Shown here piece by piece: positions 23,207 through 33,195 of a stretch of DNA of 64,000 nucleotides. The stretch is from positions 62,001 through 126,000 of the forward strand of contig CANITF010000001.1 of NCBI GenBank assembly GCA_947470515.1, in the 5' to 3' direction. The DNA comes from Flavobacteriales bacterium (lineage in GTDB: Bacteria > Bacteroidota > Bacteroidia > Flavobacteriales_D > Crocinitomicaceae). Every line of letters starts with the position of its first letter. Position 1 is the stretch's first letter. The translations under genes and the position numbers were made by a program. A model generated the notes under the pieces. The model had not been told where the DNA came from. It ran no database searches and was given only the letters and a program-made list of their open reading frames with translations.

Positions 23207-26200
23207 TTATTTTGTCAAGATCAAACGATCTCTAAACATAGTTTTAGATGTCATTATCTGAATTGAATATGTTCCTGAAGAATATGAAGTAAGATCAATC
23301 ATTACCTTTTGATTACCTACCTGATTTTCGATACTTTTTACTAATCGTCCTGCTGCATCATGAATTAAGATAGTTGTTATTAATTCATTACCTGCTTCAA
23401 CGATGAACTTGCCATCTGTTGGATTAGGGAAAATTGCAAAAGTATAAGGAGTTTCCTCTTCCGCTCCTGCGCAACCAACTGTAATAGGATTTTGGTTAGT
23501 TGCACTACAGCCATTTCCGGCAGTGTAAGTATACGTGATAATGAATGCGCCATAACCAGCAACTGAAGGATTAAAGACATTTGTTGAAACCCCCGTTCCC
23601 GAATAAGTACCACCTGTTGGAGTTCCGCCAGTTAAAACAAATGATGGTGCATTAATACAAACATCATTAAATGCTGAAAGAGAAACAGAAGGAACTGTTA
23701 ACGGAGCCGCAACCACTGTTGATGGAGCACTTATGCAACCTCCAGCAGACTGAGTTACCGTAAATGTACCAGCTGAAGTAACAGTATTCGAAGATGACGT
23801 AGATCCATTTGACCAAAGTAAATTTGAACCGGTTGCCGTTAAAACAGAATTCCCACAATTATTTACAACACTTACCACTGGTGCCATCGGAGCATTAGCG
23901 TCAAGTAATAAAGTGCTGAGAACATTAGAGTTACATCCATTGTTAAAGGTGATAGAATATGTGCCTGCAGATAATCCAGATATTGTATAAGGCAACAGAA
24001 CACTAGGAGCAGAGCTGGTAACTGGGCCAGACCAAGATACTGTTCCTGTTCCTGTTCCATTTACACCAAATGTTCCATCTAATGCACCACATGATGTTGG
24101 CAGAGAGATTGTTCCTTGTGTAATAATTGGTAATGGAAGAGGTGAAGCAGTAATAGATCCTGAAGCACTAATGCATCCACCTATCGTTTGTGTAACAGTA
24201 TATGATCCAGCTGATGACACGGTTATAGATGGTGTAGAACCACCTGTAGACCATAGTAAATTTGAACCAGACGTTGTTAAAACTGAGTTACCGCAGTTGT
24301 TCACAACAGTTACAATTGGTGTAGTTGGGACCGTTAAAGGCGTTGCTGTTATTGAACCAGAAACACTATTACATCCACCAACCGTTTGTGTCACAGTATA
24401 CGCCCCTGCTGATGTAACAGTTATTGATGGAGTTGAAGCACCTGTAGACCATAATAAATTCGTTCCTGTTGCACTAATTACAGAATTACCACAATTATTC
24501 ACTACTGAAACAATTGGAGCTGAAGGAACTACCAAAGGAGCCGCGGTTCCTGTAGCGATTGCACTGACACATCCTGCAACAGTTTGAGTAACGGTATAAG
24601 AACCAGCCGCTGTAACTGTAATAGATGGAGTTGTTGCACCTGTAGACCACAATAAATTAGTTCCAGTAGTTGTTAATACTGAATTACCACAGTTATTCGT
24701 TACAGTTACAACAGGTGTAGCTGGTGGGGAGCAAGGAGGGTTAACACATATATTAAGTGACCAACTTGCTAAAGAGCCACCATCAACATCAAAACCATCG
24801 GCAATAGTTAATGTCCATACTCCAGTTGAATTTTGACCGTTGAAAAGTGAAAGGTTTCCAGATGGCTGGTATGTGCCTGCAGAAGTTGGAGGACAAGGAA
24901 TTGAGGCATAAGTTGATGCAGAACCACCATCGAAATTAAGGTTGAAATTATCTAAAGTCGTACATATTCCTGCAAATAACACAACACTTGTCCCAAGTGG
25001 ACTTGTTAATGTTACAGTTAAGTCACTCATATACGTATGCGTGCCAACTAGGTTTAGAACATTTACATCAGTAATAGTGCCACCTGTAGGAATCGTAATT
25101 GTTGAAGTCACTGTTGGCGTTCCTGATGCAGAAATTGCAACTGGTACAACAGTAGAGGCAGTTGTTGAACACGTGTTTGTTCCAAAACTAAAGGTCGAAG
25201 ACCAAGGTGAATTTCCACAACCAGATACAACACGAACTCTCCAATAATAGGTAGTGCTTGTGCTGAGTATAGAAGATGTATAAGTTGCTGCACTAAGTCC
25301 TGTAGATTGATCAACAATAGCCGCAAATCCAGCATCAGTTGCTATTTGAATATCGTATGTTATTCCAGAGCCTGCTGAAGTTGACCAAGTAAATGCTGTT
25401 GGAACCGAAACACCAGTCGCAGTATTCAAAGGAGTTAATAATGTAATTGCTGATGGCGCACCGTTAGCAATTGTCAATTGAACTGTTGTAATTTGAGTTC
25501 CTGTTGCACTATTACCTGTTATTGTAAGAGTATATGTTCCCGGTGCAGCTAATGCTGTATTTGAAATCGTTAATGTACTTGTTCCAACAGGAGTAACAGG
25601 ATTTGTTGAAAAAGCTGAAGTAGCCCCAGCAGGAACACCAGTTATTGAAAGTGTTACCGGAGTAGTATAACCTCCAATTGAACCAACATTCACTGTGAAA
25701 ACGGCGTTACTTGGCTGACAAACACTTAACGTTGATGGTGTTGAACTTAGCGTGTAATTAGAAGTAGGTGCAGTAATTGTAAAATTATTATTAGAGATAT
25801 CAAAGAAATAACCACCTGAACATCTAACCATGATTCTACACGTTGTAGAGGCTGTGTTTGGAACAGTAATTACTTGACTTCCATCATTAGGAACATTTGA
25901 AGCAAGCACCGTAGGATAGGTTAAGCCACCATCTGTAGATAAAAGAATATCAACATTTGCACAACTTATTGGAGCAGCTGTTGTGTTGACAACATTCCAA
26001 GTGACAGTTTGAGAGCTTGAACCTGCCCATGAAATTCCAGTAGCAGTTGGGTAAGTAACAGCAAAAGGGCCACTTGTAGCAATAACGGCTACTGTTGTTG
26101 CTGATTCGTCGTTACAACCTCCGCCTGCAGCATTGTCACGCACAGTTACTTGGAAATTCATAGTTCTTGCAACTGTTGGCAAAACTTCCCATGTATATGG

Positions 26201-27730
26201 ACCATTAGCAGCTAAAGCAGCTAAACTAGGAAAATATCTAGTAGGGCTTGTTGTTGGATCAAAACTTCTAAAATTTGCTTTCGTCGTTTGGGTAGCTGTA
26301 GGCGCTGTTGTAGATGTTCCAGCATCCTTTTCTTCCCAACAATATGTTAAAACATTTGCTGGATTAACATCTGTTGCAGACGCGGTTAAGAAAAATGGTG
26401 TTCCTTGAGGAATCGATATTGCTGGAACTGGCGCTACAGAAGGCGCTGTATTCGACAATGGGCTTTCTACCGGACACGTATGACTTGCGCCAGTAACAAA
26501 CGCACCTATTTCTTGTAAGCTGATAGTATGAAAATAATCATCACTGTTATTTTGAACGTTAACAGGAGCGCAAATTCCTGCATAGGCCATTATAGTTGTT
26601 CCACTACCAGGCTCGAAAGATGTTGCCGCATTTGCATTTCCAGCACATGATCCGCCATTACTGCTATTGAACGTGTGATTTGCACCAAATTGATGCCCCA
26701 TTTCATGTGCTACATAATCAATATCAAAAGGATCTCCAATTGGAGCTGGACTTCCAGTGACACCTTTCGCTTTATTGCCTGAACTGCAAGGACTTTGAAG
26801 CTGGGCAATTCCACCACCACCAGTGCTAAATACGTGACCAATATCATAATTTGCTGAACCAATTACGTTAGTACAAGTTGTTTGGTTTTGTCCAAGCATT
26901 GTTGCACCATTATTATTGGTATAAGGATCAGTTGTAGCGTTTGTATAAATTATTAAATTATTGTTTGCTACCAAATTCATACGTATAGACATTTCTCTTT
27001 CATAAACACCATTGATTCTATTCATTGATGTGTTCTGAGCTGCTAATGCAAGAGCAACTGTCCCACCATGATAAGCAGTGTATTCACCCGTTGCAGCTAA
27101 TGCCAATCTATATGTTCTCAGGGTACAATCTCCAAAACTTTTCACAAGTGAAGGTTTGCCTTCTTTATGTTTCATTAAATTATCAACAAGACATTCCATC
27201 GTTTTGTCTGTGATAAAATCTTTGCGACTATAAACAATATAATATTCCGTATTTCCCTTAATAATTGGATCAATAAAAACAGCACTCTTACCCGGAATCA
27301 TTATCATAGCATGAAAACCATGCGGAGTAACATCCAATTTAACAGATGAACCATCTTCCTCACTGTATGCATCATAGGTTTTAATCTCAGGATATTGAAC
27401 CCCTAAAATCGGATCCATTGTATAATTTTCCTTTACTAAATAAGTGTGTTTTGATCCATCCGGATGAGGTAGACTAATCTGACCAACAAATCCGTTGTTT
27501 TCATATTCAACATGACCAATTCCTTCCAATTGATACCTTAAAGATGCTATGTCAATGGTATAAAGTTTATAAGAACTTGCTTGAATTTGCGGCGTTCCCA
27601 GAGATGAAATAGTTTGAATTGACGTCTCAATCGGATTTAAGTTAATTTTTTTAACGATTTGTGCCTGTATTGTCGTGGAGAAAAAAGACAATACAATCGT
27701 TAAACGGAGTAACAACATTTTTTTATTCAT
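23207..27730 (-). CDS. Reprolysin-like metalloprotease with P domain, repeats and T9SS signal
   Basis: 1507 residues. A signal peptide (1-23) and propeptide precede the M12B-type zinc protease domain (about 200-420). The HEMGHQFGANH zinc site spans residues 342-352 (H342, E343, H346, H352) with a Met-turn IMAYAG. Ig/FnIII-like modules follow, then a proprotein-convertase P domain (FNGQNSTGVWTLTIADGFD). Four near-identical repeats of about 65 residues follow (VNNCGNSVLTTTG...LLWSTGA...SYTVTQTVGGC). A T9SS sorting domain begins IFPNPTDGKF. It is exported by T9SS, and likely roles are degradation of environmental protein or surface adhesion. The modular length far exceeds that of the protease alone. 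Confidence 0.9.
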   Translation of the reverse strand: MNKKMLLLRLTIVLSFFSTTIQAQIVKKINLNPIETSIQTISSLGTPQIQASSYKLYTIDIASLRYQLEGIGHVEYENNGFVGQISLPHPDGSKHTYLVKENYTMDPILGVQYPEIKTYDAYSEEDGSSVKLDVTPHGFHAMIMIPGKSAVFIDPIIKGNTEYYIVYSRKDFITDKTMECLVDNLMKHKEGKPSLVKSFGDCTLRTYRLALAATGEYTAYHGGTVALALAAQNTSMNRINGVYEREMSIRMNLVANNNLIIYTNATTDPYTNNNGATMLGQNQTTCTNVIGSANYDIGHVFSTGGGGIAQLQSPCSSGNKAKGVTGSPAPIGDPFDIDYVAHEMGHQFGANHTFNSSNGGSCAGNANAATSFEPGSGTTIMAYAGICAPVNVQNNSDDYFHTISLQEIGAFVTGASHTCPVESPLSNTAPSVAPVPAISIPQGTPFFLTASATDVNPANVLTYCWEEKDAGTSTTAPTATQTTKANFRSFDPTTSPTRYFPSLAALAANGPYTWEVLPTVARTMNFQVTVRDNAAGGGCNDESATTVAVIATSGPFAVTYPTATGISWAGSSSQTVTWNVVNTTAAPISCANVDILLSTDGGLTYPTVLASNVPNDGSQVITVPNTASTTCRIMVRCSGGYFFDISNNNFTITAPTSNYTLSSTPSTLSVCQPSNAVFTVNVGSIGGYTTPVTLSITGVPAGATSAFSTNPVTPVGTSTLTISNTALAAPGTYTLTITGNSATGTQITTVQLTIANGAPSAITLLTPLNTATGVSVPTAFTWSTSAGSGITYDIQIATDAGFAAIVDQSTGLSAATYTSSILSTSTTYYWRVRVVSGCGNSPWSSTFSFGTNTCSTTASTVVPVAISASGTPTVTSTITIPTGGTITDVNVLNLVGTHTYMSDLTVTLTSPLGTSVVLFAGICTTLDNFNLNFDGGSASTYASIPCPPTSAGTYQPSGNLSLFNGQNSTGVWTLTIADGFDVDGGSLASWSLNICVNPPCSPPATPVVTVTNNCGNSVLTTTGTNLLWSTGATTPSITVTAAGSYTVTQTVAGCVSAIATGTAAPLVVPSAPIVSVVNNCGNSVISATGTNLLWSTGASTPSITVTSAGAYTVTQTVGGCNSVSGSITATPLTVPTTPIVTVVNNCGNSVLTTSGSNLLWSTGGSTPSITVSSAGSYTVTQTIGGCISASGSITASPLPLPIITQGTISLPTSCGALDGTFGVNGTGTGTVSWSGPVTSSAPSVLLPYTISGLSAGTYSITFNNGCNSNVLSTLLLDANAPMAPVVSVVNNCGNSVLTATGSNLLWSNGSTSSSNTVTSAGTFTVTQSAGGCISAPSTVVAAPLTVPSVSLSAFNDVCINAPSFVLTGGTPTGGTYSGTGVSTNVFNPSVAGYGAFIITYTYTAGNGCSATNQNPITVGCAGAEEETPYTFAIFPNPTDGKFIVEAGNELITTILIHDAAGRLVKSIENQVGNQKVMIDLTSYSSGTYSIQIMTSKTMFRDRLILTK

Positions 27731-27815
27731 AGTTTCATAATTTTAGCTCGCTAACTTAAGCAAAAACAACAGTAAAAAAAAATTAATTTTAGGGGAACTT
27801 CAAATATTCACAAGG

Positions 27816-30800
27816 CTATTCCTTCACAATATGTGATCGATTAACTTTACCATTTGCCATTGTTATTTCCAAAATGTATAAACCATCCGCGATATTTCCT
27901 AAGTCTATCACACTTCCATTCACCGCTTTTATGCTTTCAAGTGAAAGGACCTGACCATTCAAAGTATAAACTTTTATCGATTCAATGTTTTCTGAGTTTA
28001 AGAATACAAGACCGTTAGTAGGATTAGGATAAACGCTAATGTTTTCTTCAAGCTCGATAATATTAGCTGTTGGACTTCCCAAAAGAACACAATAAATTTG
28101 CATGCAACCGTTTTGATCTCGAATATAAATAATGTAAACACCATTTGGTAAGTTGTTGAACGTACTTCCTGCTTGCCAAGTAGTTTGATTGTTAATACTG
28201 TATTCGTAAGCTGGAGTTCCACCCGTTACATTCATTGTAATTGAACCATCTGAATTTCCTGCAGTAGGATTCACTTGAGAAGGGCTAATACTCATGTATG
28301 AAGGGGAATTAATAATCGCTGTGGATATTGAAGAACAGCCATTAGCACTTTGCACAGTTACTGTGTATGTACCCGCACAAACATTTGTAAAACTTCCATT
28401 ACCCGATGCTGATGTTAATTGTTGTGTTTGTACAACACCATTTATGTTTCCTAAAGTAATTATATATGGCGCATTCATAGTTTGATCATTGTAAACATAA
28501 GAAATTGAGGCATTGCAAGATCCACTGCACATATTTGAATTTGTTTGGGAAATCGTGAAAATCAAATTACAACTTGTTTGAGTATTTACAAGGAAAGTAT
28601 AGATAGATTGACACCCATTCGCATCTTGAACATAAGCAATGTGAACACCAGCGGCAAGACCAGTAAACACATTTGAACTTTGCATGTTTGAAGGATTCAA
28701 TCCATAAGAATATTGACCAGTTCCACCTGTTGCGTTTATGACTACAACACCATTGTTATTTCCTGTTGTTGCATCGGTAACGTCAACTGAGATAATTATT
28801 TGTTGAGGTGCTGCTATTGTAACTGTTGAAACATTTGACGTACAACCATTTACATCTGTTACTGTGAAATTGTAATTCCCTGCACATAAATTGGTAAATG
28901 ATCCTCCAGATGAAGATAAATTAGAAGTACTTGTATTTACAATAGCTCCGTTATTGGTTAATGCAATAGTATAAGGACCATTGTTCCCAAGCGAATTATA
29001 AGAATAATATAAAGACGCGTTACAATTTCCAAAGCAAGTCAATGGTTGAACTGAAGTCATTATTGTAGTAATCGTGCATCCTGGATCTTCATTTACAATA
29101 AAACAAACAACTGTTGAGCAACCATTTACGTCCTCAATTTGAGTAATATAAATTCCAGCAGCTAATCCTGTTAAGATATTACTCGTGCCCCATGTTAAGC
29201 CATTGTCTATGCTAAATTGGTATGGGGCAGTTCCGCCTGATAAAATTATTTCTGCAGATCCGTTCGACATTCCAGCTGCGGTATTGTCAACAATAATATT
29301 CGAAACTGTGATTGGATTTGGTGCATCAACATATACTTGTTGTGTGTAAACACACCCATTTGTTGCAGTTATTTGTAATGTATATATTCCTTCAGCAACG
29401 TTTGAGAAAATTCCGCTTCCAGAAATTATAGCTGATGTTGCAGATTGAATGGTAGTTCCATTCGATAATAGACTTATTGTAAATGGCAAACCAACTCCTG
29501 AACCTGTAAACGTATAATTTACCGAACCATCAGTGCTGTATGCACATGTGTTTGGATTTCCAGCTCCTGTAATTGCAAGTGCACATCCAGAAATTTGAGT
29601 TAATTGAATCGTATAAATATTTATACATCCGTTTGCATCTTGAGCATAGGCGATATAAACACCAGGAGCTAATCCTGCAAAGGTATTTGAGGTTTGCCAT
29701 CCCGTCGGAGCATTTAGAGCATATTGATATGGAGCCGTTCCGCCAGTTGCAGTGATAGTAATTGAACCATTGTTATTTCCAAAAGTTGGAGAAGTTCCAG
29801 TAGCTGTAACCATTAATTGTGCTGGTTGACCAACTTGAACATTATTAACATAAGAACATCCGGCAGCATCGGTTATCGTTACAGAATAACTTCCCGCACA
29901 AAGGTTGGAAAAAGTTCCATTGCCATCAGAAAATTGATTTGTAGTACTTTGTATTGTGTTTCCATTACTTTCAACAACAATTGTAACTGGTGCAATAGCC
30001 ATTGTATAGGTGTAAATAATACTTCCTGAACATGAGAAAGCACACAAAACATTGGAAGCTTGACTCGTCATCACAACACTGCACGCCGTTGTCACTTGGA
30101 TTATAAAAGTGTATATTGAAACACAACCATTTTGATCCATCACGTATGCTATATGAACTCCTCCAGCTAAACCTGTAAATACGTTGCTACTTTGATACGT
30201 GTTACCGTTTAAGCTATAAGTGTATGGCGCTGTTCCGCCAGAAGCTGTAATTGTGACCGAACCATTACTATTCCCAGTCGTAGTGTTTGTTGTAATAATA
30301 TTTGATATAAGCAATTGATTTGGTTGGTTAAGGGTATAATTATAACTTCCAGAGCAACCATTCGCATCAGTTACTTCGATTACATATACTCCCGAACAAA
30401 GATTTGAAAAGGAACCACTTCCTGCTGATGAAGCATTTGTAGCTGTTTGAAATACTTGTCCACTCGCGTTTTGCAATTCAATCACAAAAGGACCATTATT
30501 ATTGCCATTTGAATATGCATATTGTATAACGGCATTACAAGCCCCATAACAAAGCGTACTTCCACCATTTGCTGTCACAACTATACTGCAACTTGCCGGA
30601 TTAGTTAATGTAAATGTAATTTGTTCAATACATCCATATGCATCTTTTACATATGCAGTATAATTTCCCGCAGCCAATCCTGAAAAGACATTTGATGCTT
30701 GATATGTTGTTCCATTAAGACTATATGTTAATGCTCCAGTTCCACCTGTTGCAATAACTGTTGCGCTCCCATTATTCAACCCTGGTGACGGATCAACAGT

Positions 30801-31157
30801 ATTCACGTATGCCGTTATTTGAGTTGGCTGAATAATAGATGCAGAAGTTGTAAACGAGCAACCTTGGCCTTGAATAGTAATTTGATAAGTTCCTGCGCAC
30901 AAACCTGTGAAAGGAATAGTTTGATATTCTTGTATATACGTTGTAATGGAAAGAACTTGTCCTGTTGTTTGGTTGGATAATGTTACGACATAAGGAGCGC
31001 CAGGCGTCCCAGTGTTTTGATAAACATAGGTTATAGTCCCGTTGCAGTCACCATTGCAAAGCAACGTGCCACCCATAGCTGTTGCAACAACATTGCATTG
31101 TGCCCAAGTTGAAACAGTTAAAAGAAGTGATGTTAGAATAGTAAAAAGCGTTTTCAT
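27816..31157 (-). CDS. SprB-like repeat protein, T9SS-sorted adhesin
   Basis: 1113 residues with a signal peptide (MKTLFTILTSLLLTVSTWAQ). Six tandem units of about 165-170 residues follow. Each holds a cysteine module (LCxGxCNxxIxYxY) and an SprB-type module (NGSxxIxAxGGTAPYxYSLN...SNVFxGLAAGVHIAYVxDxNGC). A T9SS domain (YPNPTNGLVFLN to the end) closes the protein. SprB repeats occur in the mobile adhesin of gliding Flavobacteria, though SprB itself is several thousand residues. It lies 85 bases upstream of the metalloprotease in the same orientation and is likely surface-exposed. Confidence 0.88.
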   Translation of the reverse strand: MKTLFTILTSLLLTVSTWAQCNVVATAMGGTLLCNGDCNGTITYVYQNTGTPGAPYVVTLSNQTTGQVLSITTYIQEYQTIPFTGLCAGTYQITIQGQGCSFTTSASIIQPTQITAYVNTVDPSPGLNNGSATVIATGGTGALTYSLNGTTYQASNVFSGLAAGNYTAYVKDAYGCIEQITFTLTNPASCSIVVTANGGSTLCYGACNAVIQYAYSNGNNNGPFVIELQNASGQVFQTATNASSAGSGSFSNLCSGVYVIEVTDANGCSGSYNYTLNQPNQLLISNIITTNTTTGNSNGSVTITASGGTAPYTYSLNGNTYQSSNVFTGLAGGVHIAYVMDQNGCVSIYTFIIQVTTACSVVMTSQASNVLCAFSCSGSIIYTYTMAIAPVTIVVESNGNTIQSTTNQFSDGNGTFSNLCAGSYSVTITDAAGCSYVNNVQVGQPAQLMVTATGTSPTFGNNNGSITITATGGTAPYQYALNAPTGWQTSNTFAGLAPGVYIAYAQDANGCINIYTIQLTQISGCALAITGAGNPNTCAYSTDGSVNYTFTGSGVGLPFTISLLSNGTTIQSATSAIISGSGIFSNVAEGIYTLQITATNGCVYTQQVYVDAPNPITVSNIIVDNTAAGMSNGSAEIILSGGTAPYQFSIDNGLTWGTSNILTGLAAGIYITQIEDVNGCSTVVCFIVNEDPGCTITTIMTSVQPLTCFGNCNASLYYSYNSLGNNGPYTIALTNNGAIVNTSTSNLSSSGGSFTNLCAGNYNFTVTDVNGCTSNVSTVTIAAPQQIIISVDVTDATTGNNNGVVVINATGGTGQYSYGLNPSNMQSSNVFTGLAAGVHIAYVQDANGCQSIYTFLVNTQTSCNLIFTISQTNSNMCSGSCNASISYVYNDQTMNAPYIITLGNINGVVQTQQLTSASGNGSFTNVCAGTYTVTVQSANGCSSISTAIINSPSYMSISPSQVNPTAGNSDGSITMNVTGGTPAYEYSINNQTTWQAGSTFNNLPNGVYIIYIRDQNGCMQIYCVLLGSPTANIIELEENISVYPNPTNGLVFLNSENIESIKVYTLNGQVLSLESIKAVNGSVIDLGNIADGLYILEITMANGKVNRSHIVKE

Positions 31158-31228
31158 AGAAGTGGTTTTTATAATGTTAATAGTTAGATGAATTGACAGT
31201 TAGACGATTCTATTATCTATGGGTTGCT

Positions 31229-31258
31229 TTTGCCTTCTAAATTAAAATCGTATTTTTG
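31229..31258 (+). promoter_or_regulatory. Promoter of the 129-residue lipoprotein
   Basis: TTTG (31229-31232), an 18-base spacer and TATTTTTG (31251-31258) give a full match to the Bacteroidota consensus. It lies 23 bases before the ATG at 31282. Confidence 0.65.
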
Positions 31259-31281
31259 ATTTACATCACGTTTAAATTACC

Positions 31282-31671
31282 ATGAAACGAAGAGTGAAAA
31301 ACACATTTAGCCTGACTGCCTTACTGCTTATTCTTTGGGCTTGTAACAAACCAGTGTATAAATATAATCCTGATTTTGAGGGGAAATGGCGCACTCCAGT
31401 TGTTTACGATACTATTCTGAATAAAAATGTTTTGAGCGAAATTGTAATTGACGGAGCTGATGGCACACATTCAAATACGTGTGATCCTTGTGGTGCAGAT
31501 TTATGTAATTGTATCAGTTCTCAAGTAGGAAAAGCAGTGATGAATACATCAAGAACACAAATGAAAATAGGATCTAATTCTTATGCACTAACCATTCAGC
31601 AAGAACCAACTGTAAATGCGCTAGGTCAAACAACTATTATTGTTCGTAACCAAACTTATTACAAACAATAA
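31282..31671 (+). CDS. Unknown lipoprotein
   Basis: 129 residues. The signal LTALLLILWACNK has its lipobox cysteine at residue 21. The mature part has a lipocalin-like opening (FEGKWRTPVVYDT), a cysteine cluster (CDPCGADLCNC) and a strand-rich tail. No known family was recognised. It is likely anchored in a cell-envelope membrane. It is divergent from the SprB-like gene and closed by the terminator at 31691. Confidence 0.65.
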   Translation: MKRRVKNTFSLTALLLILWACNKPVYKYNPDFEGKWRTPVVYDTILNKNVLSEIVIDGADGTHSNTCDPCGADLCNCISSQVGKAVMNTSRTQMKIGSNSYALTIQQEPTVNALGQTTIIVRNQTYYKQ

Positions 31672-31690
31672 GAAAATCGTAAGCATTAAA

Positions 31691-31711
31691 AAAGGGGCTA
31701 TGAACCCCTTT
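31691..31711. terminator. Bidirectional intrinsic terminator
   Basis: AAAGGGG (31691-31697) and CCCCTTT (31705-31711) form a perfect stem with a 7-base loop between convergent genes. Confidence 0.8.
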
Positions 31712-31729
31712 AATTCTATTTCAAATCAG

Positions 31730-32647
31730 TTATTCTTTCAAATCATCGCTGAGGACTAATTCACCGAATCGTTCGTAGTTGACGAGCCAAGCTGCGGCAT
31801 TTTTCACATACCTTCCCGTTCCAGCTGTTTCCCAATTACAATAAAGTCGAGTAAATCCACCATCAAAAATCAATCGTTGACCTTGGTTTTCATAAATTGC
31901 TGTTACAACATTTCCATCTGTACTGTAAACTAGTGGAATAAGTTGTTTGTTTGGGTCTTCAATTTTGGATATCGTAATTCCTTCGTAAACATATTCCAAA
32001 CCTGTTGTAATTAAATGGTTTTCTTTCATTCCAGTTGCCGTTGAATCAGTTTTAAAACCAACATTTTTTCCACCATAGAAAGCACCACTCATTGTTACAC
32101 CAACTAATTTTTTCCCTAAAAAGTTTGCGTCAGCATTATATGGATCATTGTCTCCCCAGATATAAACTCCTTTTCCACTGTAGAAAAATTGTTTGATGAT
32201 TTCTGCATGTTCGTCGTTTAATTGTTGCGTTGAAGAGGAAATCACCCATAATTGACAAGCTTTTGAAAGCGCAACTTCTAACTCTTTTGGACTTGGTGCA
32301 GCATTGCTATAGCGGTAAATTGAAAATCCTTTTTCCTTTAACGCAGCTTTTGGTTTTTCGAAATCGAAATTTTCGCCTGTATAAAATTGTAGGACTACGA
32401 TTGTTTGACCTTCAAATGCTCCATCAATTGCTAAATCATATTGATTTCCTGAAGCATTCCCAAAATTGTCTTTCTGTTGAACTGCTCGTTCTTCATATTT
32501 AATTTCTGTTAATCCAGTTGCTTCGTTTCTTGATTCTACTGCAACTTTTTCTGTAACAGAACTTTTTGCTGCACATGCATTGTACTGCGCAGAAGTGATT
32601 TGTGCTAAACACAAAATACTAATAAAGGATAAAATTAAAGTTTTCAT
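31730..32647 (-). CDS. Unknown secreted protein, GATase-like/ThuA-like fold suspected
   Basis: 305 residues with a signal peptide (MKTLILSFISILCLAQITSAQ). The central region alternates strands and helices (TIVVLQFYTG, LWVISSSTQQLNDEHAEIIK, GVYIWGDNDPY, IFDGGFTRLYCNW) in the way of a flavodoxin/class I amidotransferase-like fold, with no recognisable catalytic triad. It lacks a T9SS domain, so it probably stays periplasmic. The function is unknown and the fold suggestion is weak inference. Confidence 0.6.
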   Translation of the reverse strand: MKTLILSFISILCLAQITSAQYNACAAKSSVTEKVAVESRNEATGLTEIKYEERAVQQKDNFGNASGNQYDLAIDGAFEGQTIVVLQFYTGENFDFEKPKAALKEKGFSIYRYSNAAPSPKELEVALSKACQLWVISSSTQQLNDEHAEIIKQFFYSGKGVYIWGDNDPYNADANFLGKKLVGVTMSGAFYGGKNVGFKTDSTATGMKENHLITTGLEYVYEGITISKIEDPNKQLIPLVYSTDGNVVTAIYENQGQRLIFDGGFTRLYCNWETAGTGRYVKNAAAWLVNYERFGELVLSDDLKE

Positions 32648-32740
32648 AAGTTGTTATTTTTAAGTTTCGAAGGGCAGTACATACTTCCTAAAATAAAGTT
32701 CATTCGTGAAAATTTAATACGCAGAACTGAACCAAGAACT

Positions 32741-32748
32741 TATCTTTG
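32741..32748 (+). promoter_or_regulatory. -7 box giving a probably leaderless arfB transcript
   Basis: TATCTTTG is a perfect -7 box ending four bases before the ATG at 32753, so transcription would begin at or next to the start codon. A -33 TTTG is not evident. Confidence 0.4.
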
Positions 32749-32752
32749 CAGT

Positions 32753-33157
32753 ATGAAACCTGATTTACACCTTCTTGAAACAGAAATTTCTTTTAAAACT
32801 TCCCGCAGCGGAGGAGCCGGTGGACAGCATGTCAATAAAGTATCAACCAAAGTGGAATTGGATTTTAATATTTCAGAATCGAAAAGTTTAACGGATGAAC
32901 AAAAGGAATTTTTACGTGAAAAATTAGCGTTAAAATTAACGAATGATGGAATTCTTCAAATTATTTCACAATCAGAAAGAAGCCAATTAGGGAACAAAAA
33001 AATTGTCATTGAAAAATTCCATGAACTTATAAATGCATGTTATGTCATTCGGAAGAAAAGGAAAGCAACAAAAGTTCCAAATGCTGTCAAGAAAAAGAGA
33101 TTACTCAATAAAAAGTTTAAATCTGAACTTAAGAAATTAAGGAGAAAGGATTTTTAA
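32753..33157 (+). CDS. arfB: Peptidyl-tRNA hydrolase ArfB (YaeJ-like ribosome rescue factor)
   Basis: 134 residues. The ATG at 32753 was chosen because the domain starts there (MKPDLHLLETEISFKTSRSG) and a -7 box overlaps any earlier start. The catalytic GGQ lies in GGAGGQHVNKV at about residues 22-32. It lacks the codon-recognition domains of RF1/RF2 and ends in a basic tail (KKRKATKVPN...KKLRRKDF) that enters the mRNA channel of stalled ribosomes. It releases peptides from non-stop complexes. Confidence 0.92.
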   Translation: MKPDLHLLETEISFKTSRSGGAGGQHVNKVSTKVELDFNISESKSLTDEQKEFLREKLALKLTNDGILQIISQSERSQLGNKKIVIEKFHELINACYVIRKKRKATKVPNAVKKKRLLNKKFKSELKKLRRKDF

Positions 33158-33159
33158 AA

Positions 33160-33184
33160 CTAGAGTCTTTGTTTAAGACCCTAG
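33160..33184. terminator. Bidirectional terminator-like stem-loop
   Basis: CTAGAGTCTT (33160-33169) and AAGACCCTAG (33175-33184) pair with one mismatch around a 5-base loop, between A-rich and T-rich flanks. It lies between convergent arfB and the TonB receptor. Confidence 0.65.
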
Positions 33185-33195
33185 CTTTTCCAACT

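Noticed and set aside
24171-24587. Frame of 138 codons antisense to the metalloprotease
   Set aside because: It mirrors the four protein repeats on the other strand, has no own motifs or start context and is a shadow of the repeats.
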